DNA of 64,000 nucleotides from Phaeacidiphilus oryzae TH49 (GCF_000744815.1 NZ_JQMQ01000005.1:1992055-2056054); one strand, 5' to 3'. Numbered from the stretch's first letter, positions 17,654-25,708 are shown. The notes: a model not told the origin generated them from the letters alone. Translations and numbers: made by a program.

Positions 17654-17679
17654 CGTTGCGGTGGTGCGTCGCTGCAACG
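17654..17679. promoter_or_regulatory. Inverted half-sites upstream of the second LacI gene
   Basis: The hexamers cgttgc (17654-17659) and gcaacg (17674-17679) are inverted, 14 bp apart, just upstream of the LacI start at 17636. They resemble halves of the AACGTT palindromes at 9.2 kb and may mediate autoregulation. The evidence is weak. Confidence 0.3.
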
Positions 17680-17859
17680 TGAGAATACCGCCGGGGGGTG
17701 TCCTGGGGTGGCGGGTCCTGGGTGCCGTACCGGCACGGTAGGGGTCGGGTCGGGGTACGGGACCGGTGGGGCGGTGCGTCGGCGGGTACGGCGGGGCGGG
17801 GCGGCTTAGCTTGGTGCGGAGCGGTGGCGTGCGCCGGGCGGCTGCGGACGGCATGCGAC

Positions 17860-17875
17860 ACTGGTCTAGACAACA
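17860..17875 (+). promoter_or_regulatory. DasR-responsive element (dre)-like operator upstream of ptsH
   Basis: The 16-mer ACTGGTCTAGACAACA matches the DasR operator consensus (a palindrome around TGGTCTAGACCA) in its left half and centre, with divergence at the right end. It lies 27 bp upstream of the ptsH ATG. DasR, the GlcNAc-responsive GntR regulator of streptomycetes, is known to control PTS genes including ptsH, so this is the expected position. Confidence 0.75.
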
Positions 17876-17901
17876 TCGCCGTTGAACCGAAAGGCAGAGT
17901 C

Positions 17902-18180
17902 ATGGCTGAGCGCCAGGTCACCGTCGGCTGGCCGGAGGGCCTGCATGCGCGTCCCGCGTCCATCTTCGTGCGGGCCGCGACGGAGGTCGGGATCCCGGTG
18001 ACGATCGCCAAGCCGGACGGGAACCCCGTCAACGCGGCGTCGATGCTGGCGCTGCTGGGGCTGGGCGCGCAGGGCGGGGACACCGTCGTGCTGGCGTCCG
18101 ACGCGGACGGGGCGGAGCAGGCGCTCGACCGGCTGGCGATGCTGGTCGAGCAGGGCCTCGACGCGCCGCCTGCGGCCTGA
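17902..18180 (+). CDS. ptsH: Phosphocarrier protein HPr of the PEP:sugar phosphotransferase system
   Basis: This is a 92-residue cytoplasmic HPr, the usual length. His15 in GLHARPAS accepts phosphate from enzyme I and passes it to EIIA domains. Ser47 in NAASMLALL occupies the place of the regulatory serine of Firmicutes, although the matching kinase is not known to operate in streptomycetes. The start is ATG 17902, preceded by aaggcagag. The upstream open frame is not coding. A DasR-like operator precedes it and the tandem array at 18181 follows directly after the stop. Convergent gene PhzF lies beyond the array. Confidence 0.96.
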   Translation: MAERQVTVGWPEGLHARPASIFVRAATEVGIPVTIAKPDGNPVNAASMLALLGLGAQGGDTVVLASDADGAEQALDRLAMLVEQGLDAPPAA

Positions 18181-18625
18181 GGCCGGCGCGCGAGGGCCGG
18201 GGGCCGGCGCCCGCGGGCCTGGCGGCCCGCGCCCCTTCCGGGCGGGCCGGGGTCGCGCCTGACGGGCGGCGAGCGCGCGGGGCGGGGCGGGTGCGGCGAA
18301 GGCGGTGGCTTGGCGCGCAGTTCCCCGCGCCCCTGGCCGGCGGGCCGCGCGCGGGCGCAAACCGGCCCTCGACGGGCCGAAGTCGCGCCTAACGGGCGGC
18401 AAGCGGGCGGGGCGGGGCGGGTGCGGCGAAGGCGGTAGCTTGGCGCGCAGTTCCCCGCGCCCCTGGCCGGCGGGCCGCGCGCGGGGGCGCAAACCGGCTT
18501 TCGACGGGCTGAAGTCGCGCCTAACGGGCGGCAAGCGCGCGGGGCGGGGCGGGTGCGGCGAAGGCGGTAGCTTGGCGCGCAGTTCCCCGCGCCCCTGGCC
18601 GGCGGACCGCGCGCGGGCCTCGTGA
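18181..18625. repeat. About 131-bp tandem repeat array (about 3.3 copies) sharing a core with the 4-kb array
   Basis: The core CGCGCAGTTCCCCGCGCCCC starts at 18314, 18444 and 18576 (spacings of 130 and 132 bp). Each copy is preceded by a gaaggcggtrgcttgg segment and followed by a ccggcgggccgcgcgcggg segment. A diverged partial unit begins at about 18200. Unlike the array at 4 kb, no inverted copy of the core is present, so the long hairpin is not formed. The array separates the convergent ptsH and PhzF genes. No ORF here has coding character; 18626-18666 holds nothing recognisable. Confidence 0.88.
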
Positions 18626-18666
18626 GGTGGGGGCGGGGAGTGGGCTGCCTCCGAGGAGTGCTGGGT

Positions 18667-19587
18667 TCACGGCAGGGGGATTGCTCGGCCTGTTACGTGG
18701 CTGCGGGACGGGGCGGTGGGGGCCACGTGGACCCGTAGGTGGCTGGGGCGGCCCATGTCCTCGCCCTGGTGGATGGTGAAGGTGCCGGTCGGGGGGAGTT
18801 CGGAGAGGTCGCGGAGGTAGCCGCCGAGCGCGGCGGCCGCGGCGCCGGTCGCCGGGTCCTCGACCACGCCGCCGACCGGGAAGGGGTCGCGGGCGTGGAA
18901 GACGTCGGGTGCCTCGCGGTGGACGATCTGGACGGTGGTCCAGCCCTGACGGGTCATCAGCCGCTCCAGCGCGTCGAAGTCGTAGTCCAGCGCGGCCAGC
19001 GTGGACCGCGCGGCCAGCGGCAGCACCAGGTGGTGGACACCGCCGAAGGCGACCCTCGGCGGAAGGGCGGGGTCCAGGTCCGAGGGGGTGAGGCGGAGTG
19101 CGGCCAGCGCGGCGTCCAGCTCCTCCGTCCCCGCCGGGCGGGACTCGGTGGGGACGCTGGTGAGGGTCGCGGTGAAGGCGCCCTCCGAGGCCGCCGTGTC
19201 CACCCGGATCTCGCCCGCCGGGGTGTCGAAGACCAGCGGTCCGGCGCCGATCCGCTCGGCCAGCGCGACCGCGGCGGCCACCGTGGCGTGGCCGCAGAAG
19301 TCGACCTCGGCGCGGGGGCTGAAGTAGCGGACGCGATAGTGCCGCTCGGCGCCGTCCGCGGCGGGGGTGAGGAAGGCCGTCTCGGAGTAGCCGAGGTCGG
19401 CCGCGATGGCGAGCATCCGGGATTCCGGCAGTCCGCGCGCGTCCAGCACCACGCCGGCGGGGTTGCCGCCGGAGGGGGTGTCCGCGAAGGCGGTGTAGCG
19501 CAGGGGGGCGGAGGTGACGGGGGCGGAGGTGACGGGGGCGGGCGAGGCGGTGGTGGCGGCGGTCCGCGTCTCCGGGTTCGTGGTCAT
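18667..19587 (-). CDS. PhzF/YddE-family isomerase
   Basis: This 306-aa protein starts at ATG 19585-19587. The PhzF family (diaminopimelate-epimerase fold) is shown by GGNPAGVVLD near residue 40, the general-acid/base Glu in GYSETAFL, FCGHATVAAA at about residue 100 and the late GEDMGRPSHLRV. PhzF isomerises a dihydro-hydroxyanthranilate in phenazine synthesis, but no other phenazine gene is present. This is therefore one of the many stand-alone homologues of unknown substrate. The first 30 residues contain a TSAPV repeat and are probably disordered. The VOC gene lies 103 bp upstream on the same strand. Confidence 0.87.
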   Translation of the reverse strand: MTTNPETRTAATTASPAPVTSAPVTSAPLRYTAFADTPSGGNPAGVVLDARGLPESRMLAIAADLGYSETAFLTPAADGAERHYRVRYFSPRAEVDFCGHATVAAAVALAERIGAGPLVFDTPAGEIRVDTAASEGAFTATLTSVPTESRPAGTEELDAALAALRLTPSDLDPALPPRVAFGGVHHLVLPLAARSTLAALDYDFDALERLMTRQGWTTVQIVHREAPDVFHARDPFPVGGVVEDPATGAAAAALGGYLRDLSELPPTGTFTIHQGEDMGRPSHLRVHVAPTAPSRSHVTGRAIPLP

Positions 19588-19690
19588 GCGACTACGGTCG
19601 CAGGCGGCTGGCATGGAGTCCAACGATCGTTCTGCATGGTCACCATCGGAGTATTCGATGACAGGACCGCGGACGGCGGACGGGGACGCC

Positions 19691-20302
19691 TTACGCCGCC
19701 GCCTCCCAGACGAAGCCGTCGGGGTCGGTGAAGCCGCCCGCGTCGGCGCCGATCGCCAGCCGGTGGGAGCCCTCCCCCTCCGGCGCCACACCGGCGTCCC
19801 TGGCCAGGCCGCGCCGGCCGTAGAGGGCCAGCTTGACCGGGCTCGACCCGGCCTCGAACTCGACGTACCGGCTGCCGAAGCTCCGCGCCACGGTGAGGCC
19901 CCGCTCGCGGTAGAACCGCTTGCTCGCGGCCATCTTCGAGACGCCGAGGAGCAGAACCGCCTGGTCGATCTCCCGGGTGTCCGGGCCGGAGTCCCTCTTC
20001 GACGAGCTCGCGACCTTGCAGATCGTCCCGTCCGGCGCCTGGACGACGCCGCCGAAGCCCCAGAACGACTTCCCGGCGGGCTTCAGCTCGGTACCCCCGG
20101 CCCGGAGCGCGGCGCCGACCAGCCCTTCGACGATCGACGGACGGGACACCACCAGCGACACCGTCCAGCCGCGGAAACCGGACGTCGGCGCCTGCGACTC
20201 GCGCAGGCGGACCTGCTTCTCCAGACCGAGGGCGTCGGCGTAGAAGCGCTGGGCGGCCGCGAGGTCGGCCACCTCCAGGGTGAGGTGCTCGATTGAGGTC
20301 AT
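19691..20302 (-). CDS. VOC-superfamily (glyoxalase/bleomycin-resistance type) protein
   Basis: This 203-residue protein has two vicinal-oxygen-chelate modules, each with the beta-alpha-beta-beta-beta pattern. The first starts at IEHLTLEVADLAAAQRFYAD; the second contains FYRERGLTV, YVEFEAGSSPVKLALYG and ends with GFTDPDGFVWE, where the Glu is a typical metal ligand. The substrate is unknown. The ATG at 20300-20302 is preferred; a GTG eight codons upstream is possible. It is divergent from the LysR gene across 110 bp, which makes it a plausible LysR target. Confidence 0.8.
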   Translation of the reverse strand: MTSIEHLTLEVADLAAAQRFYADALGLEKQVRLRESQAPTSGFRGWTVSLVVSRPSIVEGLVGAALRAGGTELKPAGKSFWGFGGVVQAPDGTICKVASSSKRDSGPDTREIDQAVLLLGVSKMAASKRFYRERGLTVARSFGSRYVEFEAGSSPVKLALYGRRGLARDAGVAPEGEGSHRLAIGADAGGFTDPDGFVWEAAA

Positions 20303-20350
20303 GAGAGTCACGGTAGGGACGGCCACGGCCCGCGCGCTTCTCCAAAACTG

Positions 20351-20387
20351 ACCGATACCGACGATGATCTCTCGGTGCCGGCATCGG
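20351..20387. promoter_or_regulatory. Inverted repeats in the VOC/LysR divergent promoter
   Basis: ACCGA (20357-20361) and TCGGT (20372-20376) are inverted with a 10-bp spacer. An outer pair, CCGAT (20352-20356) and ATCGG (20383-20387), surrounds them but is not on the same centre. The position midway between divergent genes suits a LysR-type binding site. The evidence is positional only. Confidence 0.35.
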
Positions 20388-20412
20388 CCCCACCGATGGT
20401 TACTCTGGCCGG

Positions 20413-21312
20413 ATGGACACCAGGCTGCTCCGCACCTTCACCACGCTGGCCAGGACCGGGAACTTCACCTCGGCGGCCGGCGAACTGCATCTGGTGCAGT
20501 CCACCGTGACCTCTCAGATCCAGCAACTGGAAAGGGAGTTGGGCACTCGGCTGTTCGACCGCCTGCCGCGCGGGGCGGTGCCCACCGAGGCCGGCCGCCG
20601 GCTGCTGCCGCGCGCCGAGGCGGTGCTGGACGCCGAGGCCCGGCTGCGGGCGGCCGCCGAGCCGGACGGCGAGGTCGCCGGGCGGGTGGTGATCGCCGCG
20701 GCGGAGACGCTGGTCTCGGCGCGGCTGCCCGGCGTCATCGCCGAGCTGCGGCGGAGCCGTCCGGGCGTGGAGGTCGACCTGCGGACCTCCGGGACCGCCG
20801 ACGCGCTGGACGGCCTGCGCTCGGGGTCGTACGACCTGGCGCTGCTGATGGAGGAGCGGGTGCCGGGCGGCCCCGACGACCTCGCGGTGCGGGTGCTGGG
20901 CAGGGAGCGACTGGAGCTGGTCGGCGCCCCGGACCATCCGCTGGCCGGCCGCAAGCGGGCGGTCCCCTGGCAGCGGCTGGTGCACGAGGAGTTCTTCGTC
21001 CACGAGGAGGGCTGCGCGTACAGCGACGCGCTGGTCGCGCGGTTGCGGGCGGCGGCCCGGGCGGAGGGCGTGGCCGAGCCGAGGCTGACCCGGTTCGGCA
21101 GCATCGAGGCGGCGAGGGCCTGCGTGGCTGCGGGACTCGGGCTGAGCCTGCTGGCGCGGGTGAGCGTGGCGGCCGCGATCGAGGCGGGCGGCCTGCGGGC
21201 GATCCCCTGCCCGGAGTTCCCCGACGTGCCGGTGCTGCTGGCCCGGGCGCGGGCGCGCTGGGAGTCCCCGGCGGTACGGGTGGTCACGGAGGCGCTGGCG
21301 CACACCTGGTGA
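20413..21312 (+). CDS. LysR-family transcriptional regulator
   Basis: The 299-residue protein has standard LysR length. The winged helix-turn-helix occupies residues 1-60 (LLRTFTTLARTGNFTSAAGELHL up to the FDRLPRG turn). It is followed by a linker helix and a two-lobed effector domain, with RPGVEVDLRTSGTADALDGL and the late GLGLSLLARVSV. It starts at ATG 20413. It is divergent from the VOC gene, and regulators of this type usually control the divergent neighbour and themselves. The effector is unknown. Its stop codon lies in a 24-bp tandem duplication. Confidence 0.9.
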   Translation: MDTRLLRTFTTLARTGNFTSAAGELHLVQSTVTSQIQQLERELGTRLFDRLPRGAVPTEAGRRLLPRAEAVLDAEARLRAAAEPDGEVAGRVVIAAAETLVSARLPGVIAELRRSRPGVEVDLRTSGTADALDGLRSGSYDLALLMEERVPGGPDDLAVRVLGRERLELVGAPDHPLAGRKRAVPWQRLVHEEFFVHEEGCAYSDALVARLRAAARAEGVAEPRLTRFGSIEAARACVAAGLGLSLLARVSVAAAIEAGGLRAIPCPEFPDVPVLLARARARWESPAVRVVTEALAHTW

Positions 21313-21356
21313 GCGCGGGCGCAGGCACGGGGGTGAGCGCGGGCGCAGGCACGGGG
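21309..21356. repeat. 24-bp tandem repeat (two copies plus a partial)
   Basis: A 24-mer starting gtgagcgcgggc is repeated head to tail at 21309-21332 and 21333-21356, with a partial third copy at 21358. The first copy contains the TGA of the LysR gene. The array fills the intergenic space and carries no coding signal. Confidence 0.8.
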
Positions 21357-21474
21357 GGTGAGCGCGGGCGCGCGAAGAGCCGCGAGCGGGGGCGTGGGAA
21401 GGAGCGCGAGCGCGGGTGCGGGTAGAGCGCCGGCGCGGGAAGAGCCGTGCGCCCGGGAAGCGGTGGAAACGCGC

Positions 21475-21522
21475 CGCGCGCCGCGCCCGGGGCCTCCTCA
21501 GAAGCCTTGGGCGCGGCGCGCG
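21475..21522. terminator. Bidirectional hairpin between convergent LysR and MFS genes
   Basis: A 14-bp perfect inverted repeat (21475-21488 CGCGCGCCGCGCCC and 21509-21522) with a 20-nt loop lies between two converging genes. No U-tract is present, as is usual for streptomycete terminators. Confidence 0.75.
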
Positions 21523-21556
21523 ATGACGGTTCGTCAGTGAACCGGGAGCGGACCGC

Positions 21557-23077
21557 TCAGTGGGCGAGCGTCGGGACGGGGAGCTCCTCGTCCGCAGCGG
21601 CGCCCGCGGTGCCCTCGCCGATCTTCACCGGCTGCGGGCGTCCCGCGTTCAGCATCAGGAAGGCCACCGCCGAGGAGAAGACCAGGATGCCGGCGGCCCA
21701 CCAGGCCGCGACCGAGTAGCCGTGCACGGCGGCCGTGTTCAGCACCTGCTGGGTCGGGGCGCCGCCGCCCCGGCGGGCCAGCAGCCAGGCCGCGGTGGCG
21801 TTCGCCGCGACGGTGTTCAGCAGCGCGGTGCCGATCGAGCCGCCCACCTGCTGCGAGGTGTTGACCATCGCCGAGGCCACCCCGGCGTCCTGCGGCTGCA
21901 CGCCCAGCGTGGCCAGGCTCATGGCCGGCATGAACGCGGAACCCATGCCCAGGCCGAGCAGCAGCTCCGCGGGGAGGATCAGCGCCGGGTACGAGCTGCC
22001 GGTGTGCAGCTGGGCCAGCAGCACCATGCCGACGGCGGCGACCAGGAAGCCGGGGCCCATCAGCAGCCGGGCCGGAACCCGGTTGAGCAGCCGGGCGCCG
22101 ATCTGGGTGGAGCCGGTGATCATGCCCGCGATCATCGGCAGGAAGGCCACGCCGGTGAGCACCGGCGAGTACCCCTTGACCGCCTGGAGGTAGTAGGTGA
22201 GGAAGAGGAAGACGCCGAACATCGCGATCACCGCGGTGCCCAGGGAGAGGTAGACCCCGCCGCGGTTGCGGTCGGTGATCACGCGCAGCGGCAGCAGCGG
22301 GTGAGCGGTCCTGGCCTCGAAGGCCACGAAGCCGGCCAGCAGCACCAGCGCGGCGGCGAACATGCCGATCGTCACCGGTGCGGTCCAGCCGTCGGACTCG
22401 GCACGGGTGAAGCCGTACACCAGGGAGACCAGGCCGAGGGTGGCCAGCAGGACGCCCGGCACGTCCAGGCGGGAGCGGTTGCGGTCGCCGGCCGGCTCGC
22501 GGATCACGGTCACCGCGCCGAAGGCGGCCACCACCGCGAAGGGGACGTTGACGAAGAGCGACCAGCGCCAGTTCAGGTACTCGGTGAGGACGCCGCCCAG
22601 GATCAGGCCGACAGCGCCGCCGCCACCGGCGATGGCACCGAAGATGCCGAAGGCGCGGGCGCGCTCCCGGGCCTCGGTGAAGGTGACCGCGAGCAGTGAC
22701 AGCGCGGAGGGCGCGAGCAGTGCGCCGAACGCGCCCTGCAGGGCCCGAGCGCCGAGCAGCATCGGGGTGTCCACCGCGGCGCCACCGAGCGCGGAGGCGC
22801 CGGCGAAGCCGAGGAGCCCGATCAGGAAGGTGCGGCGGCGCCCGGCCATGTCGGCTATGCGTCCGCCGAAGAGCAGCAGACCGCCGAAGGCAAGGCTGTA
22901 GGCGGTGATCACCCACTGCCGGCTGCTGTCCGAGAAGCCCAGGTCATGTTGGGCGGCGGGCAGTGCGATGTTCACGATGGTGGCGTCCAGCACCACCATC
23001 AGCTGGGCCAGGGCGATGAAGAAGAGCGCTTTCCAGCGCCGGGGATCGGGAGTGACGGAGGGGGTTCCGGAAGACAT
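21557..23077 (-). CDS. MFS drug exporter, DHA2 (EmrB/QacA) family
   Basis: This 506-residue membrane protein has about 14 transmembrane helices. Family marks are the helix-1 motif LDATIVNIALPAAQHDLGFS, the loop 2-3 motif GGRIADMAGRRRTFL and the antiporter motif in helix 5 (GGGGAVGLILGGVLTEYLNWRW). It should export a toxic or secondary metabolite by proton antiport. The start is the ATG at 23077. The TetR gene lies 190 bp upstream on the same strand, a common regulator-exporter pair. Substrate unknown. Confidence 0.93.
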   Translation of the reverse strand: MSSGTPSVTPDPRRWKALFFIALAQLMVVLDATIVNIALPAAQHDLGFSDSSRQWVITAYSLAFGGLLLFGGRIADMAGRRRTFLIGLLGFAGASALGGAAVDTPMLLGARALQGAFGALLAPSALSLLAVTFTEARERARAFGIFGAIAGGGGAVGLILGGVLTEYLNWRWSLFVNVPFAVVAAFGAVTVIREPAGDRNRSRLDVPGVLLATLGLVSLVYGFTRAESDGWTAPVTIGMFAAALVLLAGFVAFEARTAHPLLPLRVITDRNRGGVYLSLGTAVIAMFGVFLFLTYYLQAVKGYSPVLTGVAFLPMIAGMITGSTQIGARLLNRVPARLLMGPGFLVAAVGMVLLAQLHTGSSYPALILPAELLLGLGMGSAFMPAMSLATLGVQPQDAGVASAMVNTSQQVGGSIGTALLNTVAANATAAWLLARRGGGAPTQQVLNTAAVHGYSVAAWWAAGILVFSSAVAFLMLNAGRPQPVKIGEGTAGAAADEELPVPTLAH

Positions 23078-23267
23078 GGGTATCCACCTGGGAAGTCGTG
23101 TCGGCAGTGAGCGGATCAGCGGATGACGGAGCGTCAGCGATGCTCGGCAGTGCTTGGTAAACGGTGGTGCGCGGTGCTCGGTAAGTGGTGCTGAAGGGAG
23201 GACTCGGAACCGGGCCGGACGTCATCGGTCGGCACGGATGTTGATCGGCGGTCGGTGCGTCGGCGGA

Positions 23268-23921
23268 TCAGGCGCCGCGCAGTTCCTCCAGGGTCGCGGT
23301 GTGTCCGGCCAGAGGAGCCGGCTCCGGCGTGGTCAGCCCGTCCAGCAGGAGGTCGAGATGCCGGTGGGCGAAGGTCTGGAATCCGGGGCAGGTGGCCCCG
23401 GGGAGCGGCCGGGTCAGTTGCGCGAGGGCGATCAGGACGTCGGCCGCGGCCACGTCTCCGCGGATCCGGCCGGCCAGTCGGCCGCGGGAGAGGATCTCGT
23501 CCACCGCCTGCCGGCCCCGCTCGGCCGCCAGCGCCAACTCCGGCTCCCGGGTGTCCAGATGGGAGCTGAGAAGGCTGCACGCGGCGCCGATCCTGTGGTC
23601 CGCGGCCGAGTGGACGTACTCGCGCAGGGCCGCCACCGGGTCGTCCGGGTGGTCGGCCAGCGCGCGTTCGGCCAGCTCAGCGGAGTGCTCCAGGACGGCG
23701 AGGGTGACGCTGCGGACCAGTGCCGCGCGGTCCGGGAAGTGCCGGTAGAGGGTGGCGTTGCCGACGCCGGCCCGGCGGGCGATCTCGTCCATCGGCGCCT
23801 CGGCGCCCTGTTCGATGAGCACCTGGAGGGCGGCGCAGACGATCCGCTCGTGGTTGCGGGAGGCGTCGGCGCGCGGTCGCCGCGGTGCGGTGGCCGTACG
23901 GCTCGCGGTGCTGGTTCCCAT
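23268..23921 (-). CDS. TetR-family transcriptional regulator of the adjacent MFS exporter
   Basis: The 217-residue regulator starts at ATG 23919-23921, with GGGAGG ten bases upstream. The DNA-binding helices are MDEIARRAGVGNATLYRHF at about residues 43-61, and the C-terminal domain ends in a typical ligand-binding bundle (PGFQTFAHRHLDLLLDGL). Two perfect or near-perfect palindromes stand 33 to 88 bp upstream and are likely its operators. It most probably represses itself and the MFS exporter downstream. Confidence 0.92.
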   Translation of the reverse strand: MGTSTASRTATAPRRPRADASRNHERIVCAALQVLIEQGAEAPMDEIARRAGVGNATLYRHFPDRAALVRSVTLAVLEHSAELAERALADHPDDPVAALREYVHSAADHRIGAACSLLSSHLDTREPELALAAERGRQAVDEILSRGRLAGRIRGDVAAADVLIALAQLTRPLPGATCPGFQTFAHRHLDLLLDGLTTPEPAPLAGHTATLEELRGA

Positions 23922-23953
23922 GACGCGCTCCCTCCCGCTCTCGGGGACTTTCC

Positions 23954-24008
23954 GGGGACTCAGTCCCCGCTTCGTTCCTACGGAGGGTTAAACGGGGACT
24001 CGGTCCCC
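23954..24008. promoter_or_regulatory. Twin TetR operators (GGGGACT-N-AGTCCCC type)
   Basis: GGGGACTCAGTCCCC at 23954-23968 is a perfect palindrome about one centre base. GGGGACTCGGTCCCC at 23994-24008 has one mismatched pair. They are 40 bp apart, about four helical turns, so two dimers would bind on one face. A further half-site ggggact lies at 23943-23949. They overlap the region where the tetR promoter must be. Confidence 0.7.
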
Positions 24009-24018
24009 GGAAATTTCC

Positions 24019-24052
24019 GCCCCCGGATGTGAACTGGGTCACATCCGGGGGC
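24019..24052. terminator. Hairpin terminator after rtcB
   Basis: A perfect 14-bp inverted repeat (24019-24032 GCCCCCGGATGTGA and 24039-24052) with a 6-nt loop lies downstream of the rtcB stop at 24107 and just before the TetR operators. It separates the two same-strand transcription units. Confidence 0.8.
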
Positions 24053-24106
24053 GAGCGGCCGCGGCGGGCCCGCGGGCCGGCCCGCAGGGGGTCAGCCCGC
24101 GGGGGG

Positions 24107-25300
24107 TCAGCCCTTGACGCACACCAGCTGGCGGAGCTTGGCCACCACCTCGACCAGGTCGGTCTGGTCGGCGATCACCTGGTCGATGTCCTTGTACGCG
24201 CCGGGGATCTCGTCGATCACCCCGGAGTCCTTCCGGCACTCCACCCCGCGGGTCTGGGCGACCAGGTCGTCCCGGGTGAACCGCCGCTTCGCGGCCCCCC
24301 TGGACATCCGCCGCCCGGCCCCGTGCGAGGCCGAGTGGAAGGACTCGGGGTTGCCGAGCCCGCGGACGATGTACGAGGAGGTGCCCATCGAGCCGGGGAT
24401 GATGCCGTACTCCCCCGCCCGCGCGCTGATCGCGCCCTTCCGGGTGACCAGCAGCTCCTCCCCGTCATACTCCTCCTCTGCCACGTAGTTGTGGTGGCAG
24501 GAGATCTCCTCCTCGAACTCGACCTGGAGACCCCGGAGTTCGTCCCGCAGGGCGTTCTTGAAGAGGGACATCATCGCGGCCCGGTTGAGCCGGGCGTACT
24601 CCTGCGCCCAGTAGAGGTCCCGCCGGTAGGCCTCCATCTGCGGGGTCCGGGCGATGAAGACGGCGAGGTCGCGGTCGGTGAGGTGCTGGTTGTGCGGGAG
24701 CGAGCGGGCGACGCCGATGTGGTGCTCGGCGAGCTCCTTGCCGATGTTCCGGGAGCCGGAGTGGAGCATCAGCCAGATCCGGCCCGAGCCATCCGTACAA
24801 ACTTCAACGAAGTGATTGCCCGAGCCAAGCGATCCCATCTGCTGGGCCGCCCGCTCCCGCCGCGGCTTCACCGCGGAGGCCAGGCCGTCGAACCGCTGCC
24901 AGAAGTCCGACCAGCCGGCCGACCGGAAGCCGGGCAGCCGCGCCGGGTCGACCGGCTCCTTGTGCGCGCCCCGGCCGACCGGGATGGCCCGCTCGATCCG
25001 GGACCGCAGGCGGGACAGGTCGTCCGGCAGCTGGCGGGTCGTCACCGAGGTTCTGACCGCGCTCATTCCACAGCCGATGTCGACGCCGACGGCGGCCGGG
25101 CAGACCGCGTCCCGCATCGCGATCACCGAGCCGACGGTGGCGCCCTTGCCCAGATGGACGTCGGGCATCACGGCCAGCCCGGCGATCCAGGGCAGCGAGG
25201 AGATGTTCCGCAGCTGCTGCATGGCGGCCGGCTCGACACCGGCCGGGTCGGCCCACAGGCGGATCGGCACCCGGACGCCGGGCACCTGGGTTACGGACAT
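24107..25300 (-). CDS. rtcB: RNA-splicing ligase RtcB
   Basis: RtcB joins 2',3'-cyclic phosphate (or 3'-phosphate) and 5'-OH RNA ends using GTP and Mn2+, in RNA repair. The 397-residue length is that of short bacterial RtcB. Active-site features are all visible: MPDVHLGKGATVG (45-57), Mn ligands Asp74 and Cys77 in GVDIGCGM, Asn162-His163 in GSGNHFVE, His180 in LHSGSRN, His269-His270 in SCHHNY and the guanylylated His326 in SASHGAGR. It starts at ATG 25298-25300. No archease or prfH gene is next to it. A 29-codon Arg-rich ORF with a strong ribosome-binding site lies 176 bp upstream on the same strand. Confidence 0.95.
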   Translation of the reverse strand: MSVTQVPGVRVPIRLWADPAGVEPAAMQQLRNISSLPWIAGLAVMPDVHLGKGATVGSVIAMRDAVCPAAVGVDIGCGMSAVRTSVTTRQLPDDLSRLRSRIERAIPVGRGAHKEPVDPARLPGFRSAGWSDFWQRFDGLASAVKPRRERAAQQMGSLGSGNHFVEVCTDGSGRIWLMLHSGSRNIGKELAEHHIGVARSLPHNQHLTDRDLAVFIARTPQMEAYRRDLYWAQEYARLNRAAMMSLFKNALRDELRGLQVEFEEEISCHHNYVAEEEYDGEELLVTRKGAISARAGEYGIIPGSMGTSSYIVRGLGNPESFHSASHGAGRRMSRGAAKRRFTRDDLVAQTRGVECRKDSGVIDEIPGAYKDIDQVIADQTDLVEVVAKLRQLVCVKG

Positions 25301-25476
25301 GGGAGAACGACCTCCAGGGTCGAAAGGATGTGACGGAACGTCAGGGAACGCCCGCGAGCACGGGCGTGAGGTGTGGGGGTATCGGTGTATCGATGCGCCG
25401 GTGGGCGTCGGCGCTCAGACTCGGCGCGCGCTCAGCGTCCGCACCCTCAGCGTCCGCGCCCTCGGGGCGGGCGCCC

Positions 25477-25566
25477 TCAGCGTTGGCGTGACGACGCAGC
25501 AGTGGAGAGGCGTCGCCGCAGGGAGGAGCGGACGAACTGGCGTCGGCGCTGCGACTCGACCCGCAC
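25477..25566 (-). CDS. Candidate 29-residue arginine-rich leader peptide upstream of rtcB
   Basis: The short ORF starts with GTG (rc of 25564-25566) placed five bases after AGGAGGT, the best ribosome-binding site in this stretch. It encodes 29 residues, ten of them Arg (MRVESQRRRQFVRSSLRRRL at the start), and stops at 25477-25479. It begins just after the M16 terminator and ends 176 bp before rtcB. I do not recognise the sequence. It could be a regulatory leader, a small basic protein, or a chance ORF; the ribosome-binding site is the only strong evidence. The remainder of 25301-25714 holds short ctcagcgtccgc repeats and no other gene. Confidence 0.4.
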   Translation of the reverse strand: MRVESQRRRQFVRSSLRRRLSTAASSRQR

Positions 25567-25680
25567 GGTGACCTCCTCCTCTCCACTGGTTCTCGCTCGG
25601 CCGCGGACATCCGCCGCGGGCCGGTGGATCAATTGAGCCATGGGCCGCCGGGGAGGGGCAAACGGTTTTGCTCCGGCCGG

Positions 25681-25708
25681 CGGGGCGCCCGCGCACACGG
25701 GCGCCCCG
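25681..25708. terminator. Hairpin terminator after the M16 operon
   Basis: CGGGGCGCCCG (25681-25691) and its exact reverse complement (25698-25708) form an 11-bp stem with a 6-nt loop just downstream of the M16 stop at 25715. Confidence 0.8.

Noticed and set aside
4037-18625. Regularly spaced repeats at 4.0-4.5 kb and 18.2-18.6 kb considered as CRISPR arrays
   Set aside because: The whole 131- or 168-bp unit is repeated, there are no unique spacers, and no cas gene is present.
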